Assembly: GCA_965657575.1 (NCBI GenBank)
Contig: CBFHOK010000008.1
Location: 1 to 59,746, forward strand
Direction: 5' to 3'
From: CAJXVY01 sp965657575
GTDB taxonomy: Bacteria > Actinomycetota > Actinomycetes > Actinomycetales > Microbacteriaceae
DNA length: 59,746 nucleotides
Shown one piece after another: positions 36,528-45,831 of this stretch. Under the pieces are notes generated by a model, which saw only the letters and a program-made list of their open reading frames with translations, did not search any database and was not told the origin of the DNA. Numbering within the stretch: position 1 is the first letter of the stretch; each line of letters starts with the position of its first letter. A program made the translations under genes and the position numbers.

Positions 36528-38459
36528 GTGAGTGCACCCAAGACACGTCTAGACATCCAAGTTTTGCGGGCTTTGGCAATTTTAGCGGTTGTCGTCTATC
36601 ACTTTGTTCCAGATATTGCACCGAATGGATATCTGGGTGTGGATATCTTTTTTGTAATCTCCGGATTTTTGATTACTGGATTGCTAATCAGAGAGCTTGA
36701 ATCAACTCACACCATCAAACTCAAGGCCTTTTTCGCACGCAGGGCGAGAAGACTGCTCCCGGCAGCACTACTAACAGTGGTTGTCTCAATCCTTGTCAGT
36801 TTCCTAGTTGCCCCGAAGTCCTGGTGGAGCCAAACCTGGACTGAGGGCATCGCCAGCATTTTCTACGCCCAAAACTGGTTATTACTCTCCAAAGAAATCG
36901 ACTACCTGCAGCAAGATCGTGCAATCAGCCCCTTCCAACACTTCTGGTCACTCTCTGTTGAGGAGCAGTTTTATATCTTCTGGCCCCTGTTACTTTTACT
37001 CACATTTAGCTTTTTGAAATTCCGCTCAGCACCTTCAGTGGTTATCTCAATTCTCGGAGCGCTCAGCCTCTGGTGGTTTTTAGTCGATGATTCTGCCGGA
37101 GCGTTTTTCAATTCATTTGGAAGAGTATGGGAGTTTGCGATTGGTGCATTGATTGCCATGAACTTTGATCGAATTCGATCAAGTTCGCTTTACGGCATTG
37201 CCGGCTGGGTGTTGATGCTTTCGGCAATCTGGGTTGGTCTTGGAAATGAAGTCGTCACGGTGATGGCAGTTGTTGGAGCAGGATTGGCACTAATCGGTTC
37301 TCAAAACAAACTAAACCCAGGGGTTTTGCTCAGTTCAGGAAATAGCAATTTCAAACCGCTGGTGTTTATTGGTGACCTCAGTTACAGCCTCTATCTTTGG
37401 CATTGGCCAGTACTGATCATCCTCCCCTGGTTTTTAGACAGAACCTTGGGAACAACTGATCTTTGGGTTTTGGTGGCGCTAACTGCATTGCTGAGTGTCA
37501 TAAGCAAATACCTGGTTGAGGATCCAATTAGATATGGGAGAACAAGGTCAACAAAGCCTGCCGATCAGTTGATTGCAACAAGCATTGCAATGGTCGGATC
37601 AACGGTGTTCATTTTCTCTCTTTCAACAACAGCTCAGGCGCAGGTTGCCAACAGCTGGGCGGAAACCGAGATGACCCCAGCACTCAGTCAACTGGCTGAT
37701 GACAGGGTTTTAGTTGAGGATTATCGCTACCGAGTTGGCAGAGATGACTTTGGTTTTCTGACTGTTGATTTTGGTGTCACTGAAGATTACGTCAAACACA
37801 TCGCCCTGGTTGGAGATAGCCATGCCCGGCAGTATTTCAACGTGATTGACAACCTGAGTTTTCAATACGGCTGGAAACTAACGGTGATATCAAAATCAGC
37901 CTGCTCCCTACAAGACCCCCAAAGCTTTGGTCTTGGGGATGAAAACGAGAGCTGTTTGGATTGGAATCAACAGTTATTTGAGCATCTCGAAGAAACAAAA
38001 TACGACCTGATCATCAATTCCAATTCCACCCTGGTCAACGATGAATTCCCCGAATCGGCTGCAAGCTTCGTCGATGCGCTCGAGCGAATAGACAATTTAG
38101 GCATGCCGGTAATGGTGATAACCGATAACCCCAAACCAAGAGCAACAGATCAGATTAATGACTATCGGATTTGCATTGAGAGATATCAGAAGCTTTCTGA
38201 AACAGTTTGCGCGATAGACAAATCAGAAGCACTTAGCAAACCAGACAGGCTTTCTCAGGCAGCCAAAGAAATCCAAAGCGAGCACCTTTTGGTCGTCAAT
38301 CCGGTCAGTGAGTTCTGCCCAGACACTGTTTCCTGCCCGCCGGTTATCAACGGCACGGCCGTATACCGAGACAATAGTCACGTTTCAGTCAGTTTTGCTG
38401 AGAAACTATCTCCGATGCTGAGTTCAAATATTCGAAAGCTTACGGGTGATGAAAACTAG
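36528..38459 (+). CDS. Acyltransferase-3 / SGNH fusion (O-antigen acetylase-like)
   Basis: A 643-aa membrane enzyme of the OafA/YrhL type that probably O-acetylates a surface sugar. The N-terminal acyltransferase-3 domain starts RLDIQVLRALAILAVVVYHF with its conserved His, followed by GYLGVDIFFVISGFLIT and about ten helices up to residue 370. The C-terminal SGNH domain has GDSHARQY near 430 (catalytic Ser) and DNSHVS near 620 (Asp/His). GTG start at 36528. It begins a chain of five plus-strand genes with overlapping ends. Confidence 0.93.
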   Translation: MSAPKTRLDIQVLRALAILAVVVYHFVPDIAPNGYLGVDIFFVISGFLITGLLIRELESTHTIKLKAFFARRARRLLPAALLTVVVSILVSFLVAPKSWWSQTWTEGIASIFYAQNWLLLSKEIDYLQQDRAISPFQHFWSLSVEEQFYIFWPLLLLLTFSFLKFRSAPSVVISILGALSLWWFLVDDSAGAFFNSFGRVWEFAIGALIAMNFDRIRSSSLYGIAGWVLMLSAIWVGLGNEVVTVMAVVGAGLALIGSQNKLNPGVLLSSGNSNFKPLVFIGDLSYSLYLWHWPVLIILPWFLDRTLGTTDLWVLVALTALLSVISKYLVEDPIRYGRTRSTKPADQLIATSIAMVGSTVFIFSLSTTAQAQVANSWAETEMTPALSQLADDRVLVEDYRYRVGRDDFGFLTVDFGVTEDYVKHIALVGDSHARQYFNVIDNLSFQYGWKLTVISKSACSLQDPQSFGLGDENESCLDWNQQLFEHLEETKYDLIINSNSTLVNDEFPESAASFVDALERIDNLGMPVMVITDNPKPRATDQINDYRICIERYQKLSETVCAIDKSEALSKPDRLSQAAKEIQSEHLLVVNPVSEFCPDTVSCPPVINGTAVYRDNSHVSVSFAEKLSPMLSSNIRKLTGDEN

Positions 38460-38979
38460 TCTGAGGTTCGCAGTAGCGGCTACCGCTCTGCTGCTGGTTG
38501 CAATCACGAACAAACTAATTGCCCCGGTTGATGAACCCTTTTTCGGAGGCAACGGAATCTGGCAGGATCAGAATTTTTTGGTGACCGATGAGGTCATTGA
38601 TGCGCAGTGGATTGAGGCTGCGCCAATAGTCCTTGCTAAGAATTTTGAACCAGTGAGAATCACCAACATCGGTGACCGCTTCGAAAACGGCATCGGCTTT
38701 GAAAGAGAGCTGGTGGAGATTTATGGGGTTGATGAAGTTGATAGAACTAATGACCCCATGACCACAGAGCTCTCTGTGTCAGATTTCCAAGACTTCATTC
38801 AATTTGAATCCACCACTCACTGCACCCGAGATGACGGAAGCAAATACTGCGACCTTTTCATCGCATGGAGTGACGACCTCTCGCCAACTGGTGGCCAAGC
38901 GGAGTTCGTGACTGTCAATTTCGGTGACTACCAATTTGCGATTATCGAAAAAAAGCTTTTTGAATCGAGGTCTAATTGA
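38449..38979 (+). CDS. Membrane-anchored or secreted protein of unknown function
   Basis: A 176-aa protein with an N-terminal signal or anchor helix (FAVAATALLLVAITNKLIAP) followed by an acidic extracytoplasmic part containing two Cys (HCTRDDGSKYC, which could form a disulfide). I do not recognise the family. Start ATG 38449 is preferred over GTG 38446. It overlaps the acyltransferase end by 11 bp and the next gene by 4 bp, so it is translated within the acyltransferase to GT-C unit and probably works on the same glycan. Confidence 0.7.
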   Translation: MKTSLRFAVAATALLLVAITNKLIAPVDEPFFGGNGIWQDQNFLVTDEVIDAQWIEAAPIVLAKNFEPVRITNIGDRFENGIGFERELVEIYGVDEVDRTNDPMTTELSVSDFQDFIQFESTTHCTRDDGSKYCDLFIAWSDDLSPTGGQAEFVTVNFGDYQFAIIEKKLFESRSN

Positions 38980-40394
38980 TCGGATTCATCCATGAGTTAG
39001 CGGTTTTATTGCTTTTTGCAGTAACCGGAACCATCGCCTCTCACCTTCTCGGCATCCGAAGCATCTGGCTGGCGGTTGGCTTTGGAACGCTTATTGGCTC
39101 CGCTTTGAGAACAATTAGCTTCTCGTTGAGCAACTTATTTGACCTGCTTGCTTATTCCGGTTGGGCATTCATTGTGATATCCCTCGGGCTAACGGTGGTT
39201 GGCTTTGTTGTTGCTAGGGAAAAACTCCAGCTGGGGAAGTCATTGTCGCTAGCAGCATCAGTTGCCCTGCTGGCTGTTGTTTCAACCAGAATTATTGGCC
39301 TTTCACCAATTGGTCACGGTGATTCCCGATGGATACTCACCATTGCCGAACACATGCAAAACGCCGGTGACATGGGGGTTCTAAACGGTAGAACTTCAAT
39401 CAAGCGTGGCTTTGCCTACCCGCAGCTATTAGCACTTGGCCCAGATGGTGAATACCTCTCGAGCATCACTCCGTTTATTTTTGCAAGCCTGGCATTGGTT
39501 GCTATATGGGCAGTATTGGAACTCACCAAAACCATCCCAACCAAAACAGTGCTGATTGCAGGCATTCCCATAATCCTTGCAACTGTCACCGCAACTGTTC
39601 CCCTGAGGGCTATTTTCTACATCAACGGTCACACGCTGACAGCCCTTGGCATGTTGGTCTCGGCAATCGCCATCGTTATGGCGCTTAGAGATCAAAAGCT
39701 AACTACGCAAGGGTTATGGCTTGTGGGCATTGGCTTTTTTGTTACATCAACCGCAAGACCGGAGGGCATAGCAATGGTTGCCCTGATAGCACTTCCATTG
39801 CTTGCCCAGAAATGGATATCGAGAACCCAGCAGAGGGTAATCATTAGCTCCGCAACAGTTGGACTTTCTATGTGGCTAAGTGTCTACAACTCATACATCA
39901 TCAACGAGACAACTCTCCCCTGGTATGTGTTTAGTGCAATCTTCATAGCCCTTGGATTACTGCCAACATTGAGTGTTTTTGATTTCCTACGCCATCGATT
40001 GGTACTGCTGGCCTTTGCAGCAATGATTCTTGTGATTGCAGCCTCGCAAATACTTTTTGCCGATGCATTATCCAAGGGCAATGCCAGTCAGTTTGAAAAC
40101 CTGATTCTTGGCGAAGGTCTTTGGGGATATCTAGCAATAGGACTTGTAATTGCAACACTGGCAATTGGCATCAAGGGAACCAGCGATAATTACAAACGAC
40201 TGCTGACAATAAGCCTGCTGCTTATCCTTGGGACATTCATTGCCAAAATGATTGATGGTGGTCAGTTTGGCAACCCAACTCTTGGCAGAATTGGTTGGAG
40301 TGACAGTTTGAATAGGATGTGGATTCACTCCTTCGCTATTCTGGTCATCACGCTCTGGGTTGGTCTCAGTGAAAGGTTAGGGAGAAATCAATGA
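38976..40394 (+). CDS. Polytopic membrane protein, GT-C glycosyltransferase-like
   Basis: A 472-aa protein with about twelve hydrophobic helices. Near residue 112 an extracytoplasmic loop reads GHGDSRWILTIAEH, a possible GT-C-type acidic motif. Such proteins transfer a sugar from a lipid-phosphate carrier outside the membrane, and the next gene encodes a polyprenyl-phosphate glycosyltransferase-like GT2, which would make the donor. It starts at TTG 38976, overlapping the previous stop (TTGA). It could also be a flippase or polymerase; sequence alone does not settle it. Confidence 0.65.
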   Translation: MIGFIHELAVLLLFAVTGTIASHLLGIRSIWLAVGFGTLIGSALRTISFSLSNLFDLLAYSGWAFIVISLGLTVVGFVVAREKLQLGKSLSLAASVALLAVVSTRIIGLSPIGHGDSRWILTIAEHMQNAGDMGVLNGRTSIKRGFAYPQLLALGPDGEYLSSITPFIFASLALVAIWAVLELTKTIPTKTVLIAGIPIILATVTATVPLRAIFYINGHTLTALGMLVSAIAIVMALRDQKLTTQGLWLVGIGFFVTSTARPEGIAMVALIALPLLAQKWISRTQQRVIISSATVGLSMWLSVYNSYIINETTLPWYVFSAIFIALGLLPTLSVFDFLRHRLVLLAFAAMILVIAASQILFADALSKGNASQFENLILGEGLWGYLAIGLVIATLAIGIKGTSDNYKRLLTISLLLILGTFIAKMIDGGQFGNPTLGRIGWSDSLNRMWIHSFAILVITLWVGLSERLGRNQ

Positions 40395-41362
40395 AGCTTA
40401 TTATTCAAATCCCCTGCCTCAACGAATCCGAATATCTTCCAGCCACCTTGGCCAACCTACCCAAAAAGGTTGAGGGCTTCGATCAGGTTGAATGGCTAAT
40501 CATTGATGATGGCTCTAAGGACAACACAACCGAGGTTGCCATGGAACACGGTGCTGACTATGTGGTGAGGTTTAGTGAAAACCAGGGCCTAGCGGCAGCT
40601 TTCCAGGCAGGTGTCGATGCAGCACTAAAACTGGGTGCAGATGTGATTGTGAACACAGATGCCGACAATCAATATGACGCTTCAGCAATCCCTGATTTAG
40701 TAGAACCAATCTTGGAAAAGACAGCAGATGTGGTTGTCGGCGACAGAGACACCGACAATGTTGAAGAGTTTTCTTGGGCGAAAAGACAGCTGCAAAAACT
40801 TGGAACTCGTATTGCCCAGCAGTTCTCAGGAACTCAGGTCAATGATGCCACCAGTGGTTTCAGGGCAATGAGCCGTGAGGCTGCGATGCAGATAAACCTG
40901 GTGAGTAAATTCACCTACACAATCGAATCCCTAATCCAGGTTGATGACGCATCTTTGTCTTTGGCAAACGTTCCGGTGAAGAGAAACACAAGTGTCAGAC
41001 CAAGCAGGCTATTTGGTTCCACCTGGAAATATGTCCGCCGAAACGCTTGGACGATGATCAGAATCTATATCCAATACCGCCCATTGAGATTATTCATCCC
41101 CATGGGCGTAACCTTTATCGCATTGGCAATAATCTCTTGGCTTCCATGGCTGATTGATAACCTCAATCCACCAGCAACCCCTCACCTGCAGAGCGTAATT
41201 CTGGGAGCTGTATTTTTCATATCGGGCGTTCAGGTGCTGCTGTTTGGTTTCATAGCGGACAGCATTTATTCAGTCCGAGCACTCACAACCAAAACCCTTC
41301 ACCGAGTCAGAGATGTCGAACTCAAAGTCGGTGTTGAACCAAAGATTTATAAGCGCAAATGA
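40391..41362 (+). CDS. Polyprenyl-phosphate glycosyltransferase-like GT2 (dolichol-phosphate-mannose-synthase type)
   Basis: A 323-aa membrane-attached GT-A enzyme. It has IPCLNESEYLPATLANL, WLIIDDGSKDNTTEVA near residues 35-50, and the DxD motif NTDADNQYD near 92. SGFRAMSREAA near 155 is typical of the Dpm-like acceptor region. Two C-terminal helices (PMGVTFIALAIISWLPWLI and the next one) follow. Predicted to load a sugar on polyprenyl phosphate, for use by the adjoining GT-C-like protein. It has 4-bp overlaps with both neighbours. Confidence 0.85.
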   Translation: MKLIIQIPCLNESEYLPATLANLPKKVEGFDQVEWLIIDDGSKDNTTEVAMEHGADYVVRFSENQGLAAAFQAGVDAALKLGADVIVNTDADNQYDASAIPDLVEPILEKTADVVVGDRDTDNVEEFSWAKRQLQKLGTRIAQQFSGTQVNDATSGFRAMSREAAMQINLVSKFTYTIESLIQVDDASLSLANVPVKRNTSVRPSRLFGSTWKYVRRNAWTMIRIYIQYRPLRLFIPMGVTFIALAIISWLPWLIDNLNPPATPHLQSVILGAVFFISGVQVLLFGFIADSIYSVRALTTKTLHRVRDVELKVGVEPKIYKRK

Positions 41363-42972
41363 GCAACGCTTGGATTGTCATTCCCGCCAGAGGCGGTTCA
41401 GTTGGCATCCCAAGAAAAAACCTTTGGCTACTCAATGGCAAACCGATGGTTTGGCATGCCATCAACTCAGCAATTGCGACAAAGTCCCGTGTGGTGCTGA
41501 TTACCGATGACGATGAAATTTCAGAGGTGGGCGAATCACTCGGTGTTGATGTCATCATCGAACCAGGGCAAGCCACGGGCAAAAAAACTCTGGACGAGGT
41601 GATCCTGAGCTTCCTTCCTGAGATCAAAGCATTGGGAGCAAAATCAATAGATAAGTTGATAACACTTCAACCAACATCGCCTCTCATCACCCCCGAGAGC
41701 CTGACAAAAGCAATTGAGATGCTCCAATCAGGGACCGTGCTCAGTGTCAGTGATGACCGGCATCTTCGTTGGAAAAAATCCGATGAGGGATACGCGCCTG
41801 ATTATGAAAAGCGAGTTAACAGGCAACTGCTTCCTGAGTCCTGGCGGGAAACCGGAGCCATCATTGGATGCCTTATTGAAGACTTGGAAAATAAACAAAC
41901 CAGAATCAATCAACCGGTTAGCTTGATTGAGCTAAACGATGACGAAGCAATCGATATAGATAGCTTCAGCGATCTGGCCATTGCCGAGCACTTCTTTTCA
42001 AGAAAAACCATCTTTTTCAAAACTGACAGCTCTGAGCAGCTCGGCATGGGGCATGTTTATAGGGTTTTAGCCCTGGCTCAAGAGCTTGCAAGGCATAATC
42101 TGAAAATATTCATAAGCCCGGATAAACCCCTGGGAGAGAAATTTTTCTCTCAATATGGATTTGAATTCACCATTGCAAATGATCAGGAGTTTCTGGAAGA
42201 AGTATCCAAAGCAAGTCCTGATCTGGTGATTTTCGATCAGCTGGATACCGATAACGGATACTTAGAAAAACTCAAACAACTCTCTGCTGACACCAAAATC
42301 ATCACATTTGAAGACCAGGGTTCAGGAGCAGAACTAGCTGATTTAGTAATCAGCGACCTTTATCCAAACAAAAACATCGATCAGCAAAAACAACTCACCG
42401 GAATTGAAAATGCTGTTCTGGCCCCAAGTTTTGAAACTCTAGATCGACAAAGAAAAACCCCTGAGCAGGTTTCAGAGATAGTCGTTCTATTTGGTGGGAC
42501 TGACCCCTCGGAGCTTGCGGTCAAGGCTCTCTCAGCACTTGAACATATTGATTTCGAAGGCAAGGTGAAAGTCATTCGCGGGCTTGGAGCAACTGGAATA
42601 ACCCAAGAATTTAATTTAGACATTGACTTTTTGAGCAATGTCAAGAACATGCCAAGAGTGCTTGCAAAGGCAGACATCGCTTTATCCAGTGCTGGGAGAA
42701 CGATTACCGAGTTGGCAAGCCTTGGAGTGCCAACAATCTGTATGGCTCAGAATGACAAGGAACTAAATCACTCCCACACCACAAAGCAAAACGGTGTTCT
42801 GATGCTCGGTTTGGGAAGGGATATCACCATCGAAGAACTAGCCAAACAAATCAAAACACTGCTTGATGACCATCAGCTTAGAAAAACGCTGTCTGTGAGC
42901 GCGCTGGAGGCAACGAAGAACAGAAGCAATAAGCGGATAGTCGCTGAGGTGCTCTCGAGAGTTTTTAGCTAA
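41359..42972 (+). CDS. Fusion of CMP-nonulosonate cytidylyltransferase (NeuA/PseF-like) and PseG-like GT-B domain
   Basis: A 537-aa two-domain protein. Residues 1-215 form a cytidylyltransferase: PARGGSVGIPRKNLW is the nucleotide-binding motif, LQPTSPL near 103 follows, then the acidic metal site region. It should activate a nonulosonic acid with CTP. Residues about 218-537 resemble PseG, the UDP-sugar hydrolase of pseudaminic acid synthesis (GMGHVYRVLALAQELA; VLFGGTDPSELAVKAL near 375; SSAGRTITELASLGVPT near 435). Fusion of the two steps flanking NeuB/PseI supports pseudaminic- or legionaminic-type chemistry. It overlaps the convergent neuB by 8 bp. Confidence 0.88.
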   Translation: MSNAWIVIPARGGSVGIPRKNLWLLNGKPMVWHAINSAIATKSRVVLITDDDEISEVGESLGVDVIIEPGQATGKKTLDEVILSFLPEIKALGAKSIDKLITLQPTSPLITPESLTKAIEMLQSGTVLSVSDDRHLRWKKSDEGYAPDYEKRVNRQLLPESWRETGAIIGCLIEDLENKQTRINQPVSLIELNDDEAIDIDSFSDLAIAEHFFSRKTIFFKTDSSEQLGMGHVYRVLALAQELARHNLKIFISPDKPLGEKFFSQYGFEFTIANDQEFLEEVSKASPDLVIFDQLDTDNGYLEKLKQLSADTKIITFEDQGSGAELADLVISDLYPNKNIDQQKQLTGIENAVLAPSFETLDRQRKTPEQVSEIVVLFGGTDPSELAVKALSALEHIDFEGKVKVIRGLGATGITQEFNLDIDFLSNVKNMPRVLAKADIALSSAGRTITELASLGVPTICMAQNDKELNHSHTTKQNGVLMLGLGRDITIEELAKQIKTLLDDHQLRKTLSVSALEATKNRSNKRIVAEVLSRVFS

Positions 42973-44026
42973 AGTCAGAGTTCTCTAGAGGCTCAGATTC
43001 GGAGAGATCTCTGGTTGCGGTTTTGCCAATGACTGAATCCCAATTACTTATTTCAATACCTTGATTTCCCCTCAGGGCAATCAGTTTCTCTTCGGTGATT
43101 TTCTCGCCCGCAGATATCGCCGAGGCGACAAAGATTCTTCTTCGGGCATTACCAATCGCTGTTTGCTGAACCTGCAAATCCAGCTCTTTGCCACCCTGCA
43201 GGGCTTTATAGTCCTGCAATTTCTCGGTGAAACGAAGAAGGTCCTCTGAGTTCATTGCGTGATAGTGGTCGTTTCCCTTGGCAGTTTTATCATCGGTGAA
43301 GTGTTTTTCAATCACCCTTGCACCCGCCAAAACTGCAGTTTCAACGGCCGGCATGCTGCCATCAGGGTTAGGCCTTACGTGATCTGAATAACCAATTGAG
43401 ACCCGGTTTCCGAATTTTTCAATTAGCACCGGTATTTGAGCCAGCTGAGCATGATCTTTAGGAGTCGGATAGTTCAAAACGCAGTGAAGAAGAGTTAGTG
43501 ACTGAGCACCAGACTCAAGCAAAATCTCAACACTTCTCTCAATCTCCTGATGAGTTGAAGCGCCAACGCTTAGTAGCACTGGCTTTTTCTTGCTGGCTAC
43601 TTTTCGAATAAGCGGGATGTTGGTCAAATCTGCCGAGGCTATTTTGATCGCTGGCATCAATGAGTCAAGATCGTCAACCGCATCCAAATCAAAAGGGGTT
43701 GATAGAAAATCAATTCCCAATTGGTTGCAGTATTCAGCGAGCTCTAAATACTGTTCTGTGCCAAATCCGTCATATTTACTAAACAACTCGTGCTGGGTGC
43801 TGGTTGGTTCCTCGTTGGTGTCCCAGTAGGCAGGTGCTGTTTCCTTGCTTGCTAGCTTGTCGGCTTTATATGTCTGGAACTTGGCAGCATGAGCGCCACC
43901 TGCGTGGGCAAGTTTGATAAGAGTCTTTGCACGCTCAAGATCGCCTCCATGATTGACTCCGATCTCAGCAATCAGATAGGGGTCTAAAAACCCATAGGTT
44001 TTTCCATTCAGATGAAAATCAAGCAT
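42965..44026 (-). CDS. neuB: Nonulosonic acid synthase (NeuB/PseI family)
   Basis: A 353-aa enzyme that condenses PEP with a hexosamine derivative to give a nonulosonic acid. The NeuB domain begins YLIAEIGVNHGGDLERAKTL, contains FLSTPFDLDAVDDL near 115 and the substrate/metal region IKIASADLTN near 130, and EKHFTDDKTAKGNDHYHAM near 235. A C-terminal SAF (antifreeze-like) domain spans about 290-353. Sialic, legionaminic and pseudaminic specificity cannot be separated from sequence. It overlaps the upstream GT gene by 8 bp and is the last of three minus-strand genes. Confidence 0.92.
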   Translation of the reverse strand: MLDFHLNGKTYGFLDPYLIAEIGVNHGGDLERAKTLIKLAHAGGAHAAKFQTYKADKLASKETAPAYWDTNEEPTSTQHELFSKYDGFGTEQYLELAEYCNQLGIDFLSTPFDLDAVDDLDSLMPAIKIASADLTNIPLIRKVASKKKPVLLSVGASTHQEIERSVEILLESGAQSLTLLHCVLNYPTPKDHAQLAQIPVLIEKFGNRVSIGYSDHVRPNPDGSMPAVETAVLAGARVIEKHFTDDKTAKGNDHYHAMNSEDLLRFTEKLQDYKALQGGKELDLQVQQTAIGNARRRIFVASAISAGEKITEEKLIALRGNQGIEISNWDSVIGKTATRDLSESEPLENSDFS

Positions 44027-45290
44027 TCAACGCCTCCGGTCTTAGTTGAGCGTAATACCTTTCGGCGCTGACTGTTTTGGAAAGCCCAATCGCGTCTTTA
44101 ATTGATTTCTGATCGCGGTTTTCCAGAAAATAAAACTCTTTGCTTTCAATTGCAGATTTGATGTTTTCAATACCCGGAACATCAACAACAATCACCTTGC
44201 ATCCCAAGGCAGCCCCTTCAAATAACGTTGTTGAAAAGCCACCAACCAAATACTCAGCTGATGCGATCAGGTCTAGAAACTTCGGTTCCCGATGGCTGAT
44301 CTCTAAGTTTTTCAAATTGGTCGAATATTGCTCTGGGTCCTCGTTTGGGTGAAGCCTGAATATGACTTCATAGGTGTCTAGGAATTTGGCAAAATTCTCA
44401 GCTATCGCAAACAACTTGTTGCCAATTGCTCCCTGACTGGTGATAACAACCCTGTTTGATTTTGGATGGGTTTTTCGCAAGTAATCCCAGAAGGACGGAT
44501 TGGCTCCAATAATTTCAACCCGGAGGTTCTTAGCCTTTGAAAAACTTTCTTTCCAGTGTTCTCCCCAGCAAAGCAAAACATTCGGCAATGACTGAACTGA
44601 GCTATTTGACGGATATGAATAAGCGGGGTGAAGATTGCTGATAAACCCATGTTGCAGCTCATAAACCCTGACTCTTGCAAGTTTTGCGCCTAACACGACA
44701 GTCGGGTGGGAATAGGCGTTGACTATGTAGAGCTTTTTTGCACCTGTTTTTCTAATCAGCGCTCGAAACCCTAAAGCCTCAACAATTGAGCGTCTGATAA
44801 ACCATTTTGGATACTCCGCGTAACTCTTGATTTCAATATTGAACTCATCTTCAAAGCCCTTGGTGATTTTTCGCCAAGCCTCCGGTTTGTTTTTTGAAAC
44901 CAGCCTGCGCATGGCTCTTGCAACGTGCTCTTCATATTTCTCACTAAACCCACTCTTGAATGAATCCAAACCACCATCCCCCTGGTGGTCAATAAACAAA
45001 GGATCCTTTAAATGATCTTTGAGCCAGTTCGAATATGGGTCTTCACCCATCACCTTCCGTGAGAAAGGAATCACTATCTCTTTTGCTTTTGGAAGAGACA
45101 TTGGTTGACTCTCAGCTTTGTCTTCTCTGTTTGGATGTGGGTTTTCAAAGAGTCCAATTTGGGTGGCAATCTGATAAAAAATCTTGGTTCTTAGAAGTGG
45201 CCAGATCTGAAAACCCAGCACCTTGAATCTCAAGGCTTCAGTTTCTCGCTCCACCCGCTGGAATCTCTCCCAGAACTCATCAAGTTTCAT
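44019..45290 (-). CDS. Probable GT-B glycosyltransferase, candidate nonulosonic acid transferase
   Basis: A 423-aa protein with no signal peptide. The N-terminal part is unlike known GTs; YELQHGFISNLHPAYSYP near residues 215-232 resembles the acceptor/donor motif of bacterial sialyltransferase-like and KpsS-like families. RLHPNEDP near 318 and GGFSTTLFEGAALGCKVIVV near 352-371 look like the nucleotide-sugar-binding half. Its position between a GT4 gene and neuB, with 4- and 8-bp overlaps, suggests it adds the nonulosonic acid to the glycan. Family placement is tentative. Confidence 0.65.
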   Translation of the reverse strand: MKLDEFWERFQRVERETEALRFKVLGFQIWPLLRTKIFYQIATQIGLFENPHPNREDKAESQPMSLPKAKEIVIPFSRKVMGEDPYSNWLKDHLKDPLFIDHQGDGGLDSFKSGFSEKYEEHVARAMRRLVSKNKPEAWRKITKGFEDEFNIEIKSYAEYPKWFIRRSIVEALGFRALIRKTGAKKLYIVNAYSHPTVVLGAKLARVRVYELQHGFISNLHPAYSYPSNSSVQSLPNVLLCWGEHWKESFSKAKNLRVEIIGANPSFWDYLRKTHPKSNRVVITSQGAIGNKLFAIAENFAKFLDTYEVIFRLHPNEDPEQYSTNLKNLEISHREPKFLDLIASAEYLVGGFSTTLFEGAALGCKVIVVDVPGIENIKSAIESKEFYFLENRDQKSIKDAIGLSKTVSAERYYAQLRPEALNA

Positions 45291-45782
45291 TTTGTGACTC
45301 CCTTGATGACCTCACGATATTTTGCCGCAACCACCTCAATGTCGAAATCCTTGGCTTTCAAATGCAGATTTTCAGCAAGTGTTGTTCTCAGGTCGCTATC
45401 CTCCAAAACCTTTTTTATAGCCAAGCGAAGGTTTTCAACATCTCGTTCAGCTATCAGCAAGCCGCTTTCGCCATCGGTAATCACATCATTGATTCCACTC
45501 ATATCGGTGGCAATCACAGCTGTCCTATTTGCGGCCGCCTCCATCAGCGTCACCGGCAATCCCTCTCGGTCACCACTTTGCGCAACCACGCTTGGAATCA
45601 CCATCAATTCACTCTCAGCGNNNNNNNNNNNNNNNNNNNNNNNNNNNNNNNNNNNNNNNNNNNNNNNNNNNNNNNNNNNNNNNNNNNNNNNNNNNNNNNN
45701 NNNNNNNNNNNNNNNNNNTCCCATCGCCTTGGGATTTTGGAAAGGTGGTTGCCAGCACCAATAGCTTCGGTTTACCCGCCAC
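45287..45782 (-). CDS. Glycosyltransferase family 4, interrupted by an assembly gap
   Basis: Two separated parts of one gene. The N-terminus begins at GTG 45782 (GKPKLLVLATTFPKSQGDG, a typical GT4 start) and continues to the N run. The C-terminal 111 residues contain VIPSVVAQSGDREGLPVTLM and AVIATDMSGINDVITDGESG, the nucleotide-sugar-binding Glu region. The two reading frames do not match across the 98 Ns. A normal GT4 is about 350-400 aa while only about 132 residues are visible, so roughly 230 or more residues are missing. It overlaps the next gene by 4 bp. Do not use the joined translation. Confidence 0.8.
45621..45718. other. Assembly gap (98 N) inside the GT4 gene
   Basis: The frames on either side are incompatible with a gap of this length, so the number of Ns is a placeholder. 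The missing DNA is probably several hundred bases. Confidence 0.95.
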
Positions 45783-45831
45783 CTAAACACCCTAACTTTG
45801 TTACCAAGTTTCTAAGCTAAGTTTATTGGCG

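Noticed and set aside
45287..45790. Start of the GT4 protein at 45790 in the frame joined across the gap
   Set aside because: That frame encodes a Trp/Arg-rich string, while the frame starting at GTG 45782 gives a typical GT4 N-terminus.
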